Of a stretch of DNA of 64,000 bases, positions 1-8,467 are shown one piece after another. The DNA lies in contig JACRLG010000024.1 of the NCBI GenBank assembly GCA_016235345.1, forward strand, positions 62,001 to 126,000, written 5' to 3'. The stretch comes from Deltaproteobacteria bacterium. Its GTDB lineage: Bacteria; Desulfobacterota; Desulfobacteria; Desulfobacterales; Desulfatibacillaceae. The translations under genes were made by a program, and so were the position numbers. A model generated the notes under the pieces. That model was not told the origin of the DNA and made no database searches. It saw only the letters and a list, made by a program, of their open reading frames with translations. Positions within the stretch are counted from its first letter, which is position 1. Every line of letters starts with the position of its first letter.

Positions 1-261
1 CACATGGCGGTGGCCGCAGCGGTTTCAAGCGGCGAGGTTGATTGCGGCATGGGGATATTCTCAGCCGCCAAGGCCCTTAACTGCGATTTCGTGCCGGTTA
101 TAACCGAACAGTACGACCTTGTGATTCCGGCGGCTTTTTGGGAGACGGAAAAGATTGCCGCAATGATGGACGTTATACGGGACCCCGGCTTCAAAAAACG
201 GGTGACGGAGCTTGGCGGCTATCACACCGAACGCACCGGAGATGTGGTTTTCATGGGCTGA
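1..261 (+). CDS. C-terminal end of a PBP-like (PF12727-type) substrate-binding domain protein, partial
   Basis: The reading frame is open from the first base, so the gene begins upstream of the window. The visible 86 residues resemble the end of the periplasmic-binding-protein-like domain found fused to MoeA or to ModE/HTH-type regulators: a segment HMAVAAAVSSGEVDCGMGI, then FVPVITEQYDLVIP, and a closing helix before a GGYHTERTG tail. In that family the domain probably senses molybdate or a related small ligand in the cytoplasm. Which N-terminal partner (MoeA or a helix-turn-helix domain) is present cannot be seen here. A GC-rich hairpin with a short T run follows the stop codon. Confidence 0.6.
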   Translation, partial: HMAVAAAVSSGEVDCGMGIFSAAKALNCDFVPVITEQYDLVIPAAFWETEKIAAMMDVIRDPGFKKRVTELGGYHTERTGDVVFMG

Positions 262-270
262 AGGCGTGGT

Positions 271-303
271 GGGCGGCGGGCCGGAATTGTCCGCCGCCCT
301 TTC
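271..303. terminator. Hairpin terminator between convergent genes
   Basis: GGGCGGCGG (271-279) pairs perfectly with CCGCCGCCC (291-299) over an 11-base loop and is followed by TTT. It lies between the end of the partial plus-strand gene and the end of the minus-strand kinase gene, so it may serve both. Confidence 0.55.
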
Positions 304-310
304 CTCCGAA

Positions 311-1972
311 CTAAACGCCGGATGAAAGGGGCAGCCTTACGGTGAAGCGCGCGCCTTCGCCCGGAAGACTTGCGGCGGAAAGCCTGCCCCCAAGGCCCTC
401 CACGATTGAGAAGGCCACGGAAAGCCCAAGGCCCGTTCCCTTGCCCGGCGACTTGGTGGTGAAAAAAGGCTCGAAGATGTGGGCCAGGGTGTACTTGTCC
501 ATTCCGGGGCCGTCGTCGCCCACCATAACCTCCACGAAATTTCCCCCCGAATAACGGCTCTCGATCCAGATGTGGCCGTTCTGCTCAACCGCGTCCATGG
601 CGTTGTTCACCAGGGTCAGGAACACCTGCTGCACAAGCGCCCTGTCGGTCTGAATTTTCGGTTGGTCCGAATCGAGCCTGAAATCGATTTCTATGTTGCG
701 GTAAAGGGCGTCCTTTTCAAGATAGGACACCGTTTCGCGCAAAAGGTCGTTTAGGTTTATGGTGTCGATTTTCGGCTCCATGCGCCGGGCGAAGCCAAGC
801 ATCCTGCGGGTAATTTCGCCCGCCCGGTTGACCAGGGAGATGATCTTTCGGGTGTGTTCCCGGAACTGGTCCGCGTTGGGGGTATCCTCCGTGAAGGTCT
901 CGTCCGCGAGGTCGTCCAGAATGCCCGCCGAGTTTCCTATGGCCGCAAGGGGATTGTTGATCTCATGCGCTATTCCCGCCGCCATCCGTCCCAGGGCTCC
1001 CAGCCTTGCGCTGTGGGCCGCCCGCTCATCGGCCTCCGCCTTGCGTTTTTCGATCGTTAGAAGGCTTGACGCCGCCCTGTAAATGAAAAACGCCATGAGC
1101 CCGGCGGACAGCATACCCGCCATTATAAGTACCAGCACCGCAATGCTCATCCGGGCCGGGGACGCGGAAGTCCCTTCTCCGGGGTCCTTTTCCACCACCA
1201 GAAGCCAGCCCTGGCCTGGAATCCGGGCGAAGGCCGAAATTACCGTGCGCCCGTCCCTGGTCAAGCGCTGGGATGATGTGACGCCGGGGGGGACGTTCCG
1301 GGGCCTTATGCCGGAATCGGCCATAAGTTCTCCGCCAAGGCGGGGCGATGTCTGAAAGAGCCCCTCCGAGTTCACGATGAAGGCGTCTCCGGTCTCGCCT
1401 GTGCGAAGGGGGGCCAGAAGGCGGTCCAGGGCCTCAGGGTTCATGGTGGCCCTTATCAGGTGGGAAGTTTTCCCCTCGTCCCGGCGCACGGCCAGTATGA
1501 AATGAGGGACCTTGCGGACCCCCATCAGAAGGTCGGAAAAAAGGCTGCCTCGAAACATGGCCTGGGCGAACCAGGATGCCTGGGAGTAGTTATGCCCGGA
1601 TAGCGCATACGGGCCGGAATAGGCGTATTGGTTCGCGTTTTCGTCCAAAAGGCCCAAGTCCGTGAAGTATTTTTCCCCGTGATTGAGAAGGGCCAGGCGG
1701 TCTTTCAGCATTTCCGGGGATGACAAGTCAGAACTTGTTGAAATGGATGCCAAAACAGCAAGGAGATTGATTCGCTCCATGAGGAAAAGAGTTACGGCGT
1801 CCGCGCGTTCGGCGGCCATTTCCTGAAGGTGTGCTTCCGCCAGGTTTTTTTCCGAACGCTCCTGGTGGGCGGTAAAAAGGATGGCCATGACGCACAAGGG
1901 CAAAATGGCGGAAGCCGCGCAAAGCATCATGAGGCGGATGAAGATTTTTTTATGCGGGATGTTGAGCTGCAT
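311..1972 (-). CDS. Membrane sensor histidine kinase with extracytoplasmic Cache-type domain
   Basis: The 553-residue protein has a transmembrane helix near residues 11-33, an extracytoplasmic region of about 240 residues resembling a dCache sensor, and a second helix at about 275-299. A HisKA domain follows, with phospho-acceptor H336 in the motif AAGIAHEINNPLA. The HATPase domain shows N-box NNAMDA (about 456-461), G1 box GDDGPGMD and G2 box GKGTGLGLS, so it should be an active kinase. No response regulator gene lies next to it; the partner must be encoded elsewhere, and the ligand is unknown. It is transcribed away from the universal stress gene, with a 324-base divergent intergenic region. 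Confidence 0.9.
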   Translation of the reverse strand: MQLNIPHKKIFIRLMMLCAASAILPLCVMAILFTAHQERSEKNLAEAHLQEMAAERADAVTLFLMERINLLAVLASISTSSDLSSPEMLKDRLALLNHGEKYFTDLGLLDENANQYAYSGPYALSGHNYSQASWFAQAMFRGSLFSDLLMGVRKVPHFILAVRRDEGKTSHLIRATMNPEALDRLLAPLRTGETGDAFIVNSEGLFQTSPRLGGELMADSGIRPRNVPPGVTSSQRLTRDGRTVISAFARIPGQGWLLVVEKDPGEGTSASPARMSIAVLVLIMAGMLSAGLMAFFIYRAASSLLTIEKRKAEADERAAHSARLGALGRMAAGIAHEINNPLAAIGNSAGILDDLADETFTEDTPNADQFREHTRKIISLVNRAGEITRRMLGFARRMEPKIDTINLNDLLRETVSYLEKDALYRNIEIDFRLDSDQPKIQTDRALVQQVFLTLVNNAMDAVEQNGHIWIESRYSGGNFVEVMVGDDGPGMDKYTLAHIFEPFFTTKSPGKGTGLGLSVAFSIVEGLGGRLSAASLPGEGARFTVRLPLSSGV

Positions 1973-2296
1973 GGCTTAGGGCAATCCTCGCATGAAAGGT
2001 CTACGACGTGGTCCTGAATTCTTTGTCAATCCTCTGATGAAATGGCAAGCAAAAACTGTACAGAGCCTTTGATCCCATCCGCAAGCCAACTTGATTACTG
2101 CTTTCGTGCATCAATTTTACGGAATGTAAAAGAGGCTGACAGTATTGCCGGAAAATTTTCTTCCGGTTTTTCAGGCGGCCTTATTCTGGGCGGATGCCGA
2201 CGGCGAACGTGGGCCATCGGGCTCTGGCATGTTTTATGCTCATTTATAATGCGTAATGAAACTTTTTGTATTGTCCTGAAATAGAAGGAGTACAAC
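1973..2296. other. Divergent intergenic region between kinase and usp genes
   Basis: No convincing gene is present. The only recognisable signals are close to the usp gene: a sigma-54-like element at 2225-2240, TATAAT at 2245-2250, and the ribosome-binding site AGAAGGAG just before 2297. Confidence 0.5.
2225..2240 (+). promoter_or_regulatory. Candidate sigma-54 (-24/-12) promoter for usp
   Basis: TGGCATGTTTTATGCT matches the -24/-12 consensus TGGCACG-N4-TTGCW with correct spacing and two mismatches. It lies about 57 bases upstream of the usp start. A TATAAT at 2245-2250 overlaps the expected start region, so a sigma-70 promoter is an alternative, although no good -35 is visible for it. Confidence 0.35.
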
Positions 2297-3235
2297 ATGA
2301 AAAAAAATACGGTAAAAATTCTTCTGGCGGTGGACGGGTCCAAGCAGGCCGAAGACGCGGCCCGTTACGTGGGCGGGCTTCTGCCGCCCGGTCGCATGGA
2401 GCTTACGCTCTTCCACGTTGCGGGCAAAATCCCGGAATTTTACTGGGACATGGAAAGGTTTCCCGGTCACAACGACAGGATTTCCGCCTATCACGCCTGG
2501 GCGGTCCAGCACCGGGAGGAGGCGTCCTCCTTCATGGAAAGGGCGAGGGCGGCTGCGGTTTCCAGGGGCATCCCCGAAAATATGGTCTCTGTGAAGATCG
2601 AGGAAAGAAAGGTCGGGATAGCCCGGGACATCGCCTTTGAAAGCCAGGGAGGCTACGACGCAGTGGTTGTGGGGCGCACCGGAACCAGCAGGATAAAGGA
2701 CCTTCTTCTGGGAAGCGTGGCCAACAAGCTCCTGGGCCGCCTGGCCAGCGTCCCCCTGTGGCTGGTGGGCGGAGCGCCCGCGAACAGGAAGGTGATCATG
2801 GCGGTGGACAATTCGGAAAACGCCATGAACGCGGTTGAATACGCAGGCGCCGTGCTGGCAGGGGCCAACGCCCAGGTGATGCTCCTGCACGTAAGGCGCA
2901 ACCCCATGATCTTCCACACGAAAGAGGAAGAGGACTACGCGGCGGTATATGACCGGGAGATCGAACGCATAAAGGGCGAAATGGACTCGGTGATTGAGGA
3001 GGCCACCAGAAGGCTCCTCAAGGCGGGCATGACCCGCGAGAGCATCACGGGTCGTGTCCGGGCGGACGTGGAAAGCCGTGGAGGGGCCATTTTCGAGGAG
3101 GCCGTTCGCGGCGGATTCGACACCATAGTGGTGGGAAGGCGCGGCCTTTCCCGGGTGGAGGAATTCTTCATGGGCCGGGTGAGCCACAAGGTCATCCAAC
3201 TGGCCCGCGAGAAGGCCGTGTGGGTGGTTGGCTGA
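2297..3235 (+). CDS. Universal stress protein with two UspA domains
   Basis: The 312-residue protein is a tandem fusion of two UspA domains, roughly residues 1-157 and 165-312. Each ends with the ATP-binding signature of the family: VVGRTGTSRIKDLLLGSVAN in the first and VVGRRGLSRVEEFFMGRVSH in the second, i.e. the G-2x-G-9x-G(S/N) loop. Each domain starts with a beta strand such as KILLAVDGS or KVIMAVDNS. The start is supported by AGAAGGAG seven bases upstream. Family members are cytoplasmic nucleotide-binding stress proteins; the specific role cannot be inferred from the neighbours. Confidence 0.92.
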   Translation: MKKNTVKILLAVDGSKQAEDAARYVGGLLPPGRMELTLFHVAGKIPEFYWDMERFPGHNDRISAYHAWAVQHREEASSFMERARAAAVSRGIPENMVSVKIEERKVGIARDIAFESQGGYDAVVVGRTGTSRIKDLLLGSVANKLLGRLASVPLWLVGGAPANRKVIMAVDNSENAMNAVEYAGAVLAGANAQVMLLHVRRNPMIFHTKEEEDYAAVYDREIERIKGEMDSVIEEATRRLLKAGMTRESITGRVRADVESRGGAIFEEAVRGGFDTIVVGRRGLSRVEEFFMGRVSHKVIQLAREKAVWVVG

Positions 3236-3612
3236 TCCCAACGCCCGCAAGCGTTGGCCGCTCCAGCGTGTCTCCTGGCGGTCCGTCAACGCTGAAAAGC
3301 CCGTGATTCCTCCAGATGCGGCGTGCGATGCTGCGATTGTTCCGGGGTGGCTGCATCCACCCCCATTCGCCGTGGCGCAGAAGGCCTCATGGCGTAGCCG
3401 GGTTTTGCGGGGCTTCAGACGCTGTGGCGAATCGGAATGGTGCCAACCACAGAGTCGGAAAGGTGGTGGTTCTGCTAGTGGCAAAAAAAATTGGCGTAAG
3501 GTTTTTAAAGCAAAGGGCGATCCAAACGGATCGCCCTTTGCATGTTCAAACGGTGATTTTCGAGGCCTTGGAATCGACGGCCCTTCCGACCGCAGAAATG
3601 TTTTTCCCCGTT
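3236..3612. other. Intergenic region with several inverted repeats, no gene seen
   Basis: This stretch follows usp. It contains a perfect 7-bp hairpin CCAACGC/GCGTTGG at 3238-3257 without a T run. A weaker long-range symmetry is seen around 3366-3431 (ATTCGCC against GGCGAAT). The strong hairpin at 3510-3541 is annotated separately. Long open frames across it on the minus strand are antisense to usp or extend out of neighbouring genes and lack ribosome-binding sites. Confidence 0.45.
3510..3541. terminator. Perfect 14-bp hairpin, probable terminator for the minus-strand gene
   Basis: GCAAAGGGCGATCC (3510-3523) pairs perfectly with GGATCGCCCTTTGC (3528-3541) around an AAAC loop. On the minus strand it lies about 70 bases beyond the DUF3187 stop codon and is followed by CTTTAAAAAC, which is only weakly T-rich. 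Confidence 0.5.
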
Positions 3613-4659
3613 TCAGAACCTTCTTGTAAGCCCCGCGTGAACGCCGAAATCCGGGCTGTTGGCGTAGACGATGATGTTTTCCAGAAGCCCCGCCTCCAAC
3701 AGGTAGTGCTTGCCAAGCCGGGTCTTGAATCCAAGGCTCACCTCGTGGGAGGCTTCGGAAAAAGGCCCAAGGTTTTCGCAGGCCCCCTCTATGGCCAGAT
3801 ACTGAAGAAGCAGCGACCACGAGGGCGAAAAATGCCACTCAAGCCCCAGAAGAAGGGACGCCTGGGTGCTGGTGAGGACGATGTCGCCTATCCGGTCTGC
3901 TCCGTACCACACGAAACCGGGGGCAACGTAAGCGTAGAAATCGCCGAACTTTTTGGCCGCCGCCAGGGAGACGCCGATGTCGAAGGGCCTGTCGTAATCT
4001 ATCTCGTCGGCGTCCCAGAAGGTGTGCCGGGCGGTCACGGCCCAGGATAGGGCCGGGAGCCACTGTCCGCCGCAGGTCACGTTGTGCTGCAAGGTTACGG
4101 CCAGGCTCTGGGAGTAGGCGGCGCTCCTGCCCTTCCAGGATATCAGCTTGTTTTTTTCCCTGTCCAGGATCACCACCTGGGTGGCCCCGTTCTCGTAAAC
4201 GTCGCGGCTGTTCTGATCCACCGAGAACACGTCGTGAAAATCGGATATGAACCCGTCCAGAATACCGCCGAAATACCTCTTGTCCTCAAAGGCCAGCTCG
4301 ACGAGAAAACCGTCGGTGAGGCCGTAGGCCACGTCCAGCCGGGAGGTCAGCATCTCGTAATCCAGCATGTACTTGTCTTCTTTGAACGACCACACGTTGG
4401 ACAGGGTTTCGATGACCTGGGCCTCGAAATCGCCACTGGGGAGGATTTCCGGGGGCCTTGGGGTGAGTACCAGCCTGAGGGACTGGAAGGGCGACTGGGA
4501 TGCCAGGTTCAGGGGCCCCAGTCCCACGTTTCCCTTGCAAAAAAGGGCTCCCGGCCCATCAGCCTCAGAATCTGCGGCGCTCGCCCCAAAAGGAAAGGCG
4601 GCCCCCACTGCAAGGGAGCAGGCCAGCAAAAATAAGATTATCAGCCTTTTTATTCCCAT
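3613..4659 (-). CDS. DUF3187-type outer-membrane beta-barrel protein
   Basis: The frame is open much further upstream, but that extension is antisense-like code inside guaA. The start chosen, [19 protein letters not shown], gives a clean signal peptide ending near ASA and a 348-residue protein. The mature part opens with [16 protein letters not shown], contains many alternating beta-strand segments, and ends in [15 protein letters not shown] with a C-terminal aromatic residue, typical of outer-membrane barrels and matching the DUF3187 family as I recall it. The start codon overlaps the 3' end of guaA by ten bases, so it may be translated by coupling. The function of the family is unknown. Confidence 0.75.
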   Translation of the reverse strand: MGIKRLIILFLLACSLAVGAAFPFGASAADSEADGPGALFCKGNVGLGPLNLASQSPFQSLRLVLTPRPPEILPSGDFEAQVIETLSNVWSFKEDKYMLDYEMLTSRLDVAYGLTDGFLVELAFEDKRYFGGILDGFISDFHDVFSVDQNSRDVYENGATQVVILDREKNKLISWKGRSAAYSQSLAVTLQHNVTCGGQWLPALSWAVTARHTFWDADEIDYDRPFDIGVSLAAAKKFGDFYAYVAPGFVWYGADRIGDIVLTSTQASLLLGLEWHFSPSWSLLLQYLAIEGACENLGPFSEASHEVSLGFKTRLGKHYLLEAGLLENIIVYANSPDFGVHAGLTRRF

Positions 4660-6178
4660 TCGATGGTGCTCGGCGGCTTGGAGCTTATGTCGTAAACCAC
4701 CCTGTTGACGCCCCGGATTTCGTTTATTATGCGGTTCGAGACTTTCGCAAGAAAATCGTGGGGAAGCCTCGCCCAGTCGGCGGTCATGGCGTCGGTGGAA
4801 GTGACAGCCCTGATTGCGGCGATGTTTTCGTAGGTGCGAAGGTCGCCCATTATCCCCACGCTCTTTATGGGCAGTAGCACGGCGAAGCTCTGCCAGAGCT
4901 TGCGGTAGAACCCGTGGGCCTTGATCTCCTCGTTCAAAAGCGCGTCCACCTTGCGAAGAAGTTCGGCCCGCTTCGCGGTGACCGGGCCAATTATGCGGAT
5001 GGCGAGCCCCGGCCCGGGAAAGGGCTGACGCCACACCATGTCGTCGGGAAGCCCAAGCTCCGCGCCCACGGCCCTCACCTCATCCTTGAAAAGAAAACGC
5101 AGAGGCTCCACCAGGGAGAGCTTCATCTTCTTGGGAAGCCCGCCCACATTGTGGTGGCTCTTGATTACGGCGGTGGGGCCGCCGAAGGCCGAGACCGACT
5201 CAATCACGTCCGGGTAGAGGGTGCCCTGGGCAAGGAATTTCGCGCCTTTTATTTTTTTCGCCTCGGCCTCGAAAACCTCCATGAAAACGCGGCCTATGAT
5301 CTTGCGCTTTTTTTCCGGATCGGAAACGTCCTTCAATTCCGATAAAAAGCGCCTGCCGGCCTTGACCATTCTGACCGGAACGTGAAGGTTCTCCTTGAAG
5401 ACCACGATAAGCCTTTCCGCCTCGTTATGGCGCAGAAGGCCGTTGTCCACGAATATGGGATAAAGGTTTTTTCCGATGGCCCTGTGGATGAGGACTGCGG
5501 CCACTGAGGAATCCACGCCGCCCGAAAGGCCAAGGATCACCTTGCCGTCCCCCACGGTTTCGCGGATTTCATCCACCGCGTCCTTTATGAAGCTCTTGGT
5601 GGTCCAGCTTTTTTTGCACCCGCACACCGAATAGAGGAAGTTTTTCAGCATCAGGCTTCCCTCCGGGGTGTGGGTGACTTCCGGGTGGAACTGGAAGCCG
5701 TAGAGCCTTCGCTCGTCGTTGGCGGCTGCGGCAAAGGGCGTGTTGGCGGTTTTTGCCGTAACCCGAAAACCGGGGGCGAGCCTTGTTATGGAATCCCCGT
5801 GGCTCATCCAGCAGGGTGTCTTGGGGCTGGCCCCGGCGAAAATTCCGCTGTTTTCAAGTACTTCAAGCTCAGCCGGGCCGTATTCGCGCTTGTCCGCGCG
5901 CTCCACGGATCCGCCTAAGGCCTGGGTGAGAAACTGCATTCCGTAGCAGATTCCAAGGACCGGCACGCCAAGGTCAAGAATGCCCGGATCGCACTTGGGG
6001 CTCCCCTTTCGTAGATGGAGGCCGGGCCGCCCGAAAGGATTATGCCTTCGGGTTTGAGCTCCGCTATGCGGTCAAGGGGAATGGTTGGCGGCTCGATGCG
6101 GCAGAACACCTTATGTTCGCGCACCCTTCGCGCTATGAGCTGGTTGTACTGGGAACCGAAATCGATGATGATTATCAT
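4650..6178 (-). CDS. guaA: GMP synthase (glutamine-hydrolysing), interrupted by a 1-base frameshift
   Basis: GMP synthase converts XMP to GMP with glutamine and ATP. The N-terminal piece (5915-6178) begins [19 protein letters not shown] and carries the amidotransferase start through [14 protein letters not shown]. It then leaves frame. The rest continues in the next frame as [19 protein letters not shown], with the nucleophile Cys in GICYGMQ, the PP-loop [14 protein letters not shown] and the C-terminal dimerisation domain ending in STIEWE. Restoring one G in the G run at 5997-6000 (one C on the coding strand) rejoins a normal-length protein of about 509 residues. This could be a homopolymer sequencing error or a real mutation. 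It would be read as 4650-5966 plus 5915-6178 by a gene caller. Confidence 0.9.
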
Positions 6179-6279
6179 GTGTCGCCTGCCGGTGTTTTAA
6201 GGTGAAAGCCTTGTTGGCGAAAACTAATGATTATGGTACACGGCGGAAAAAATCAATGCGAAAGGCGGGATTGAGCGAA

Positions 6280-7029
6280 ATGAGCGGGATGACAGTTCAG
6301 ATTTACGAGATAGAGTCCCCCGAAGAAGCGAGGCTTGCGGCGGGCCTTGGGGTGGATCACCTGGGCACCGTGCTTCTGACCCCGGAATCCGCAAACGACC
6401 CGGAAATCCGAAGGGCCGTGGAAGTTGCGCGGGAGTCGGGCAGGGTGTCTTGCGTGATCCCCCTTTTCACCGATTTGAATGCCGTTTGCCGGGCTGTTGA
6501 AATCTTGCGGCCCCACATAATCCACTTTTGCGACGACCTGGTTGATCGCCTTGGCCGGCCCCTCGATCCCGCGCCCTTTCTGGCGCTTCAAAAATCGGTG
6601 AGGGACCGTTTTCCGGAAGTCAAGATCATGCGCTCCATCCCCATTGCCCTCACGGGGCAGGGGGGCAGGATTCCGAGCCTTGAAATCGCGGAAAAATTCG
6701 CCGCAGATTCCGATTATTTTCTCACCGACACCTGGCTTGGGGGGGACGAGGGCGAGCCCGTTGGCGGATTTATAGGCATCACCGGAAAAACCTGCGACTG
6801 GGACGTGGCGGCAAGGCTCGTGAAGGCATCCCCCATTCCGGTGATTCTGGCGGGCGGAATAGGACCCGAAAACGTGCGGGAGGGGATTTTGGCGGTGCGC
6901 CCGGCGGGTGTGGATTCCTGCACCCTGACCAACGCCGTGGACGGGGCGGGGCGGCCCATCAGGTTCAAAAAGGACCCGGAAAAAGTGAAAAAAATGGTGG
7001 CCGAGGCAAAGGGTGCATGGGAGATGTGA
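6280..7029 (+). CDS. TrpF-like (phosphoribosylanthranilate isomerase-related) TIM-barrel protein
   Basis: The 249-residue protein has late motifs typical of TrpF: GITGKTCDWDVA, PIPVILAGGIGPENV (phosphate loop) and RPAGVDSCTLTN. The catalytic aspartate strand may correspond to DYFLTDT. The N-terminal strand reads MTVQIYEIES, where true TrpF has the KICG motif with the catalytic Cys, so that residue is missing. This argues for a different reaction in the same fold. The start is uncertain: GTG 6202, ATG 6256, ATG 6280 and ATG 6289 are in frame; 6280 follows AAAGGCGGGA at a suitable distance. It is divergent from guaA, and no trp genes are nearby. Confidence 0.6.
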   Translation: MSGMTVQIYEIESPEEARLAAGLGVDHLGTVLLTPESANDPEIRRAVEVARESGRVSCVIPLFTDLNAVCRAVEILRPHIIHFCDDLVDRLGRPLDPAPFLALQKSVRDRFPEVKIMRSIPIALTGQGGRIPSLEIAEKFAADSDYFLTDTWLGGDEGEPVGGFIGITGKTCDWDVAARLVKASPIPVILAGGIGPENVREGILAVRPAGVDSCTLTNAVDGAGRPIRFKKDPEKVKKMVAEAKGAWEM

Positions 7030-7184
7030 TGAATAGGAGGATTTGGCGGGTTTCGGCCATTTTGGTCGTAGCCTTAATGGGTGACGAAACCCGCAGCGTC
7101 GCTCCCCAACGTTGCCCTGTCTTCCGGGCGGGTGGATGGCTTGTACATAAACGACACAGAAAACTCAACCTTTACCCATTTTAA
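7029..7184 (+). CDS. Possible 51-residue small ORF, unknown
   Basis: ATG at 7029 overlaps the stop codon of the TrpF-like gene and is preceded by GGGAG. The predicted peptide begins MNRRIWRVSAILVVALMG, which resembles a signal or membrane segment. The rest (GDETRSVAPQRCP onward) is not recognisable. The region also contains the inverted repeat GCGGGTTTC (7046-7054) / GAAACCCGC (7086-7094), so it may be a repeat remnant rather than a gene. Confidence 0.2.
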   Translation: MNRRIWRVSAILVVALMGDETRSVAPQRCPVFRAGGWLVHKRHRKLNLYPF

Positions 7185-7248
7185 TGGACGATCCTAACAT
7201 TTCGAATGGTACAGTCGTTGGGGGATAGTCATATCCTGCGCCACCGTG

Positions 7249-7710
7249 TCATTTGACTGCCTCTATCTTAACGCTGTGCGGCTCAGACACAACATGTCCT
7301 CCAGGCACCACCGCACCATAGAATACCATTGTTAGCATTGCAGCTTGTTTGCTAATATCGTAAGAATCGGTCCGTCCCATTGATATATTAATCTCATCTT
7401 TGAGGGGGATCATCCATTTAGATACATTCCGCCTTCTTTCTTTATCGGCATAGTCGATTCTGGTAGCCGTAAACGGGAACTGATCGATAGATGAAAAGTC
7501 AACCCAATCAGGGGCGCTGCCAATTCGATAACACAGATGCACCTTGTAGGCGTGAAAACCGTCTTCAAAAGTGGAGAGGTCTTCTTGTGTCTCCACCAGG
7601 AATACACCGTAGGCACCCTCTCTGTGGATGGGCGACACATTCACAATGTGCACTGTTGCCGTACATGCGTGCAAATTGAAGAACATCATTAATAATGTGA
7701 GCCACTTCAT
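7249..7710 (-). CDS. Small putative lipoprotein, copy 1 of a tandem pair
   Basis: The protein starts MKWLTLLMMFFNLHACTATV, a short signal peptide with a lipobox-like LHAC, so it is probably lipid-anchored. The mature part (about 138 residues) is not a family I recognise. It is nearly identical to the product of the neighbouring copy at 7905-8363, including IHREGAYGVFLVETQEDL and the tail VVSEPHSVKIEAVK. The two copies differ mainly in the middle, for example YRIGSAPDWVDF against YRIGSSANGVYDIF. The frame is open ten codons upstream, but the chosen ATG gives the proper signal peptide. Confidence 0.6.
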   Translation of the reverse strand: MKWLTLLMMFFNLHACTATVHIVNVSPIHREGAYGVFLVETQEDLSTFEDGFHAYKVHLCYRIGSAPDWVDFSSIDQFPFTATRIDYADKERRRNVSKWMIPLKDEINISMGRTDSYDISKQAAMLTMVFYGAVVPGGHVVSEPHSVKIEAVK

Positions 7711-7814
7711 GGAATCCTCTGTTCTTAAGCTGGTAGTCACGAACGAATACTGGTCCTATTTCTGATTTTGGTCGGCACTCAATCTATCGCTTTCAGGAAG
7801 AACTTGCCAGCGGC
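7250..7814. repeat. Direct repeat unit 1 (lipoprotein gene plus Sel1 3' end)
   Basis: This stretch repeats at 7906-8467 with high identity. The unit covers the whole small lipoprotein gene and, at its right end, a fragment matching the last codons of the Sel1 gene. So the duplication included the boundary between the two genes and left a Sel1 tail fragment between the lipoprotein copies. Confidence 0.8.
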
Positions 7815-7904
7815 AAAGTGGTTATAGTCTATCCCAATATTTATCGCTCCAGCTTCTGACCCAAGTTGCCCGCCGAGCGTGGCGATTACATCGCTTAGGT
7901 CATG

Positions 7905-8363
7905 TCATTTGACTGCCTCTATCTTAACGCTGTGCGGCTCAGACACAACATGTCCTCCGCCCATTGTCGCACCATAGAGCACTATTATTAGTTCTGCAGC
8001 TTGTTTGCTAATATCGTAAGAATAAGTCCGTCCCGATATCCCGATCTCATGTTTTAGGGGGATCCGCCATTTAGATACATTCCGCCTTCTTTCTTTATCG
8101 GCATAGTCGATTCTGGTAGCCACAAACGGGAACTGATCTGCAGAAAAAATGTCGTAAACCCCATTGGCGGAGCTGCCAATTCGATAAAATACAGATACCT
8201 TGTAGGCGTGAAAACCGTCTTCAAAAGTGGAGAGGTCTTCTTGTGTCTCCACCAGGAATACACCGTAGGCGCCCTCTCTGTGGATGGGCGAAACATTCAC
8301 AATGTGCACTGTCGCCGTACATGCCTGCAAGAAGAACATCATTAATAATATGAACCACTTCAT
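7905..8363 (-). CDS. Small putative lipoprotein, copy 2 of a tandem pair
   Basis: This paralogue of the gene at 7249-7710 starts MKWFILLMMFFLQACTATV with lipobox LQAC and encodes about 152 residues. It keeps the same core and the same VVSEPHSVKIEAVK tail, but has an altered middle and one residue fewer overall. It lies 26 bases downstream of the stop codon of the Sel1 gene and is probably cotranscribed with it. Function is unknown; both copies look intact, which suggests recent duplication or continued selection. Confidence 0.6.
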   Translation of the reverse strand: MKWFILLMMFFLQACTATVHIVNVSPIHREGAYGVFLVETQEDLSTFEDGFHAYKVSVFYRIGSSANGVYDIFSADQFPFVATRIDYADKERRRNVSKWRIPLKHEIGISGRTYSYDISKQAAELIIVLYGATMGGGHVVSEPHSVKIEAVK

Positions 8364-8467
8364 GGAAGCCTCTGTTCTTGAGCTGGTAGTCACGGACGAA
8401 TACTGGTCCTGTTTCTGATTTTGGCCGGCACTCGATCTATCGCTTTCAGGAAGAACTTGTCAGCGGC
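7906..8467. repeat. Direct repeat unit 2 (lipoprotein gene plus Sel1 3' end)
   Basis: Second copy of the unit at 7250-7814, offset by 656 bases. Here the right end is still joined to the full Sel1 gene, so this is probably the parental arrangement. A short unrelated stretch (about 7815-7905) separates the copies. Confidence 0.8.

Noticed and set aside
2240-3838. 532-residue open frame on the minus strand
   Set aside because: It is antisense to the clearly real UspA gene, has a low-complexity His/Arg/Pro-rich product, and no ribosome-binding site.
5915-6178. guaA as a programmed frameshift
   Set aside because: There is no slippery heptamer with downstream structure that I can see, and guaA is not known to use recoding; a one-base G-run change explains it more simply.
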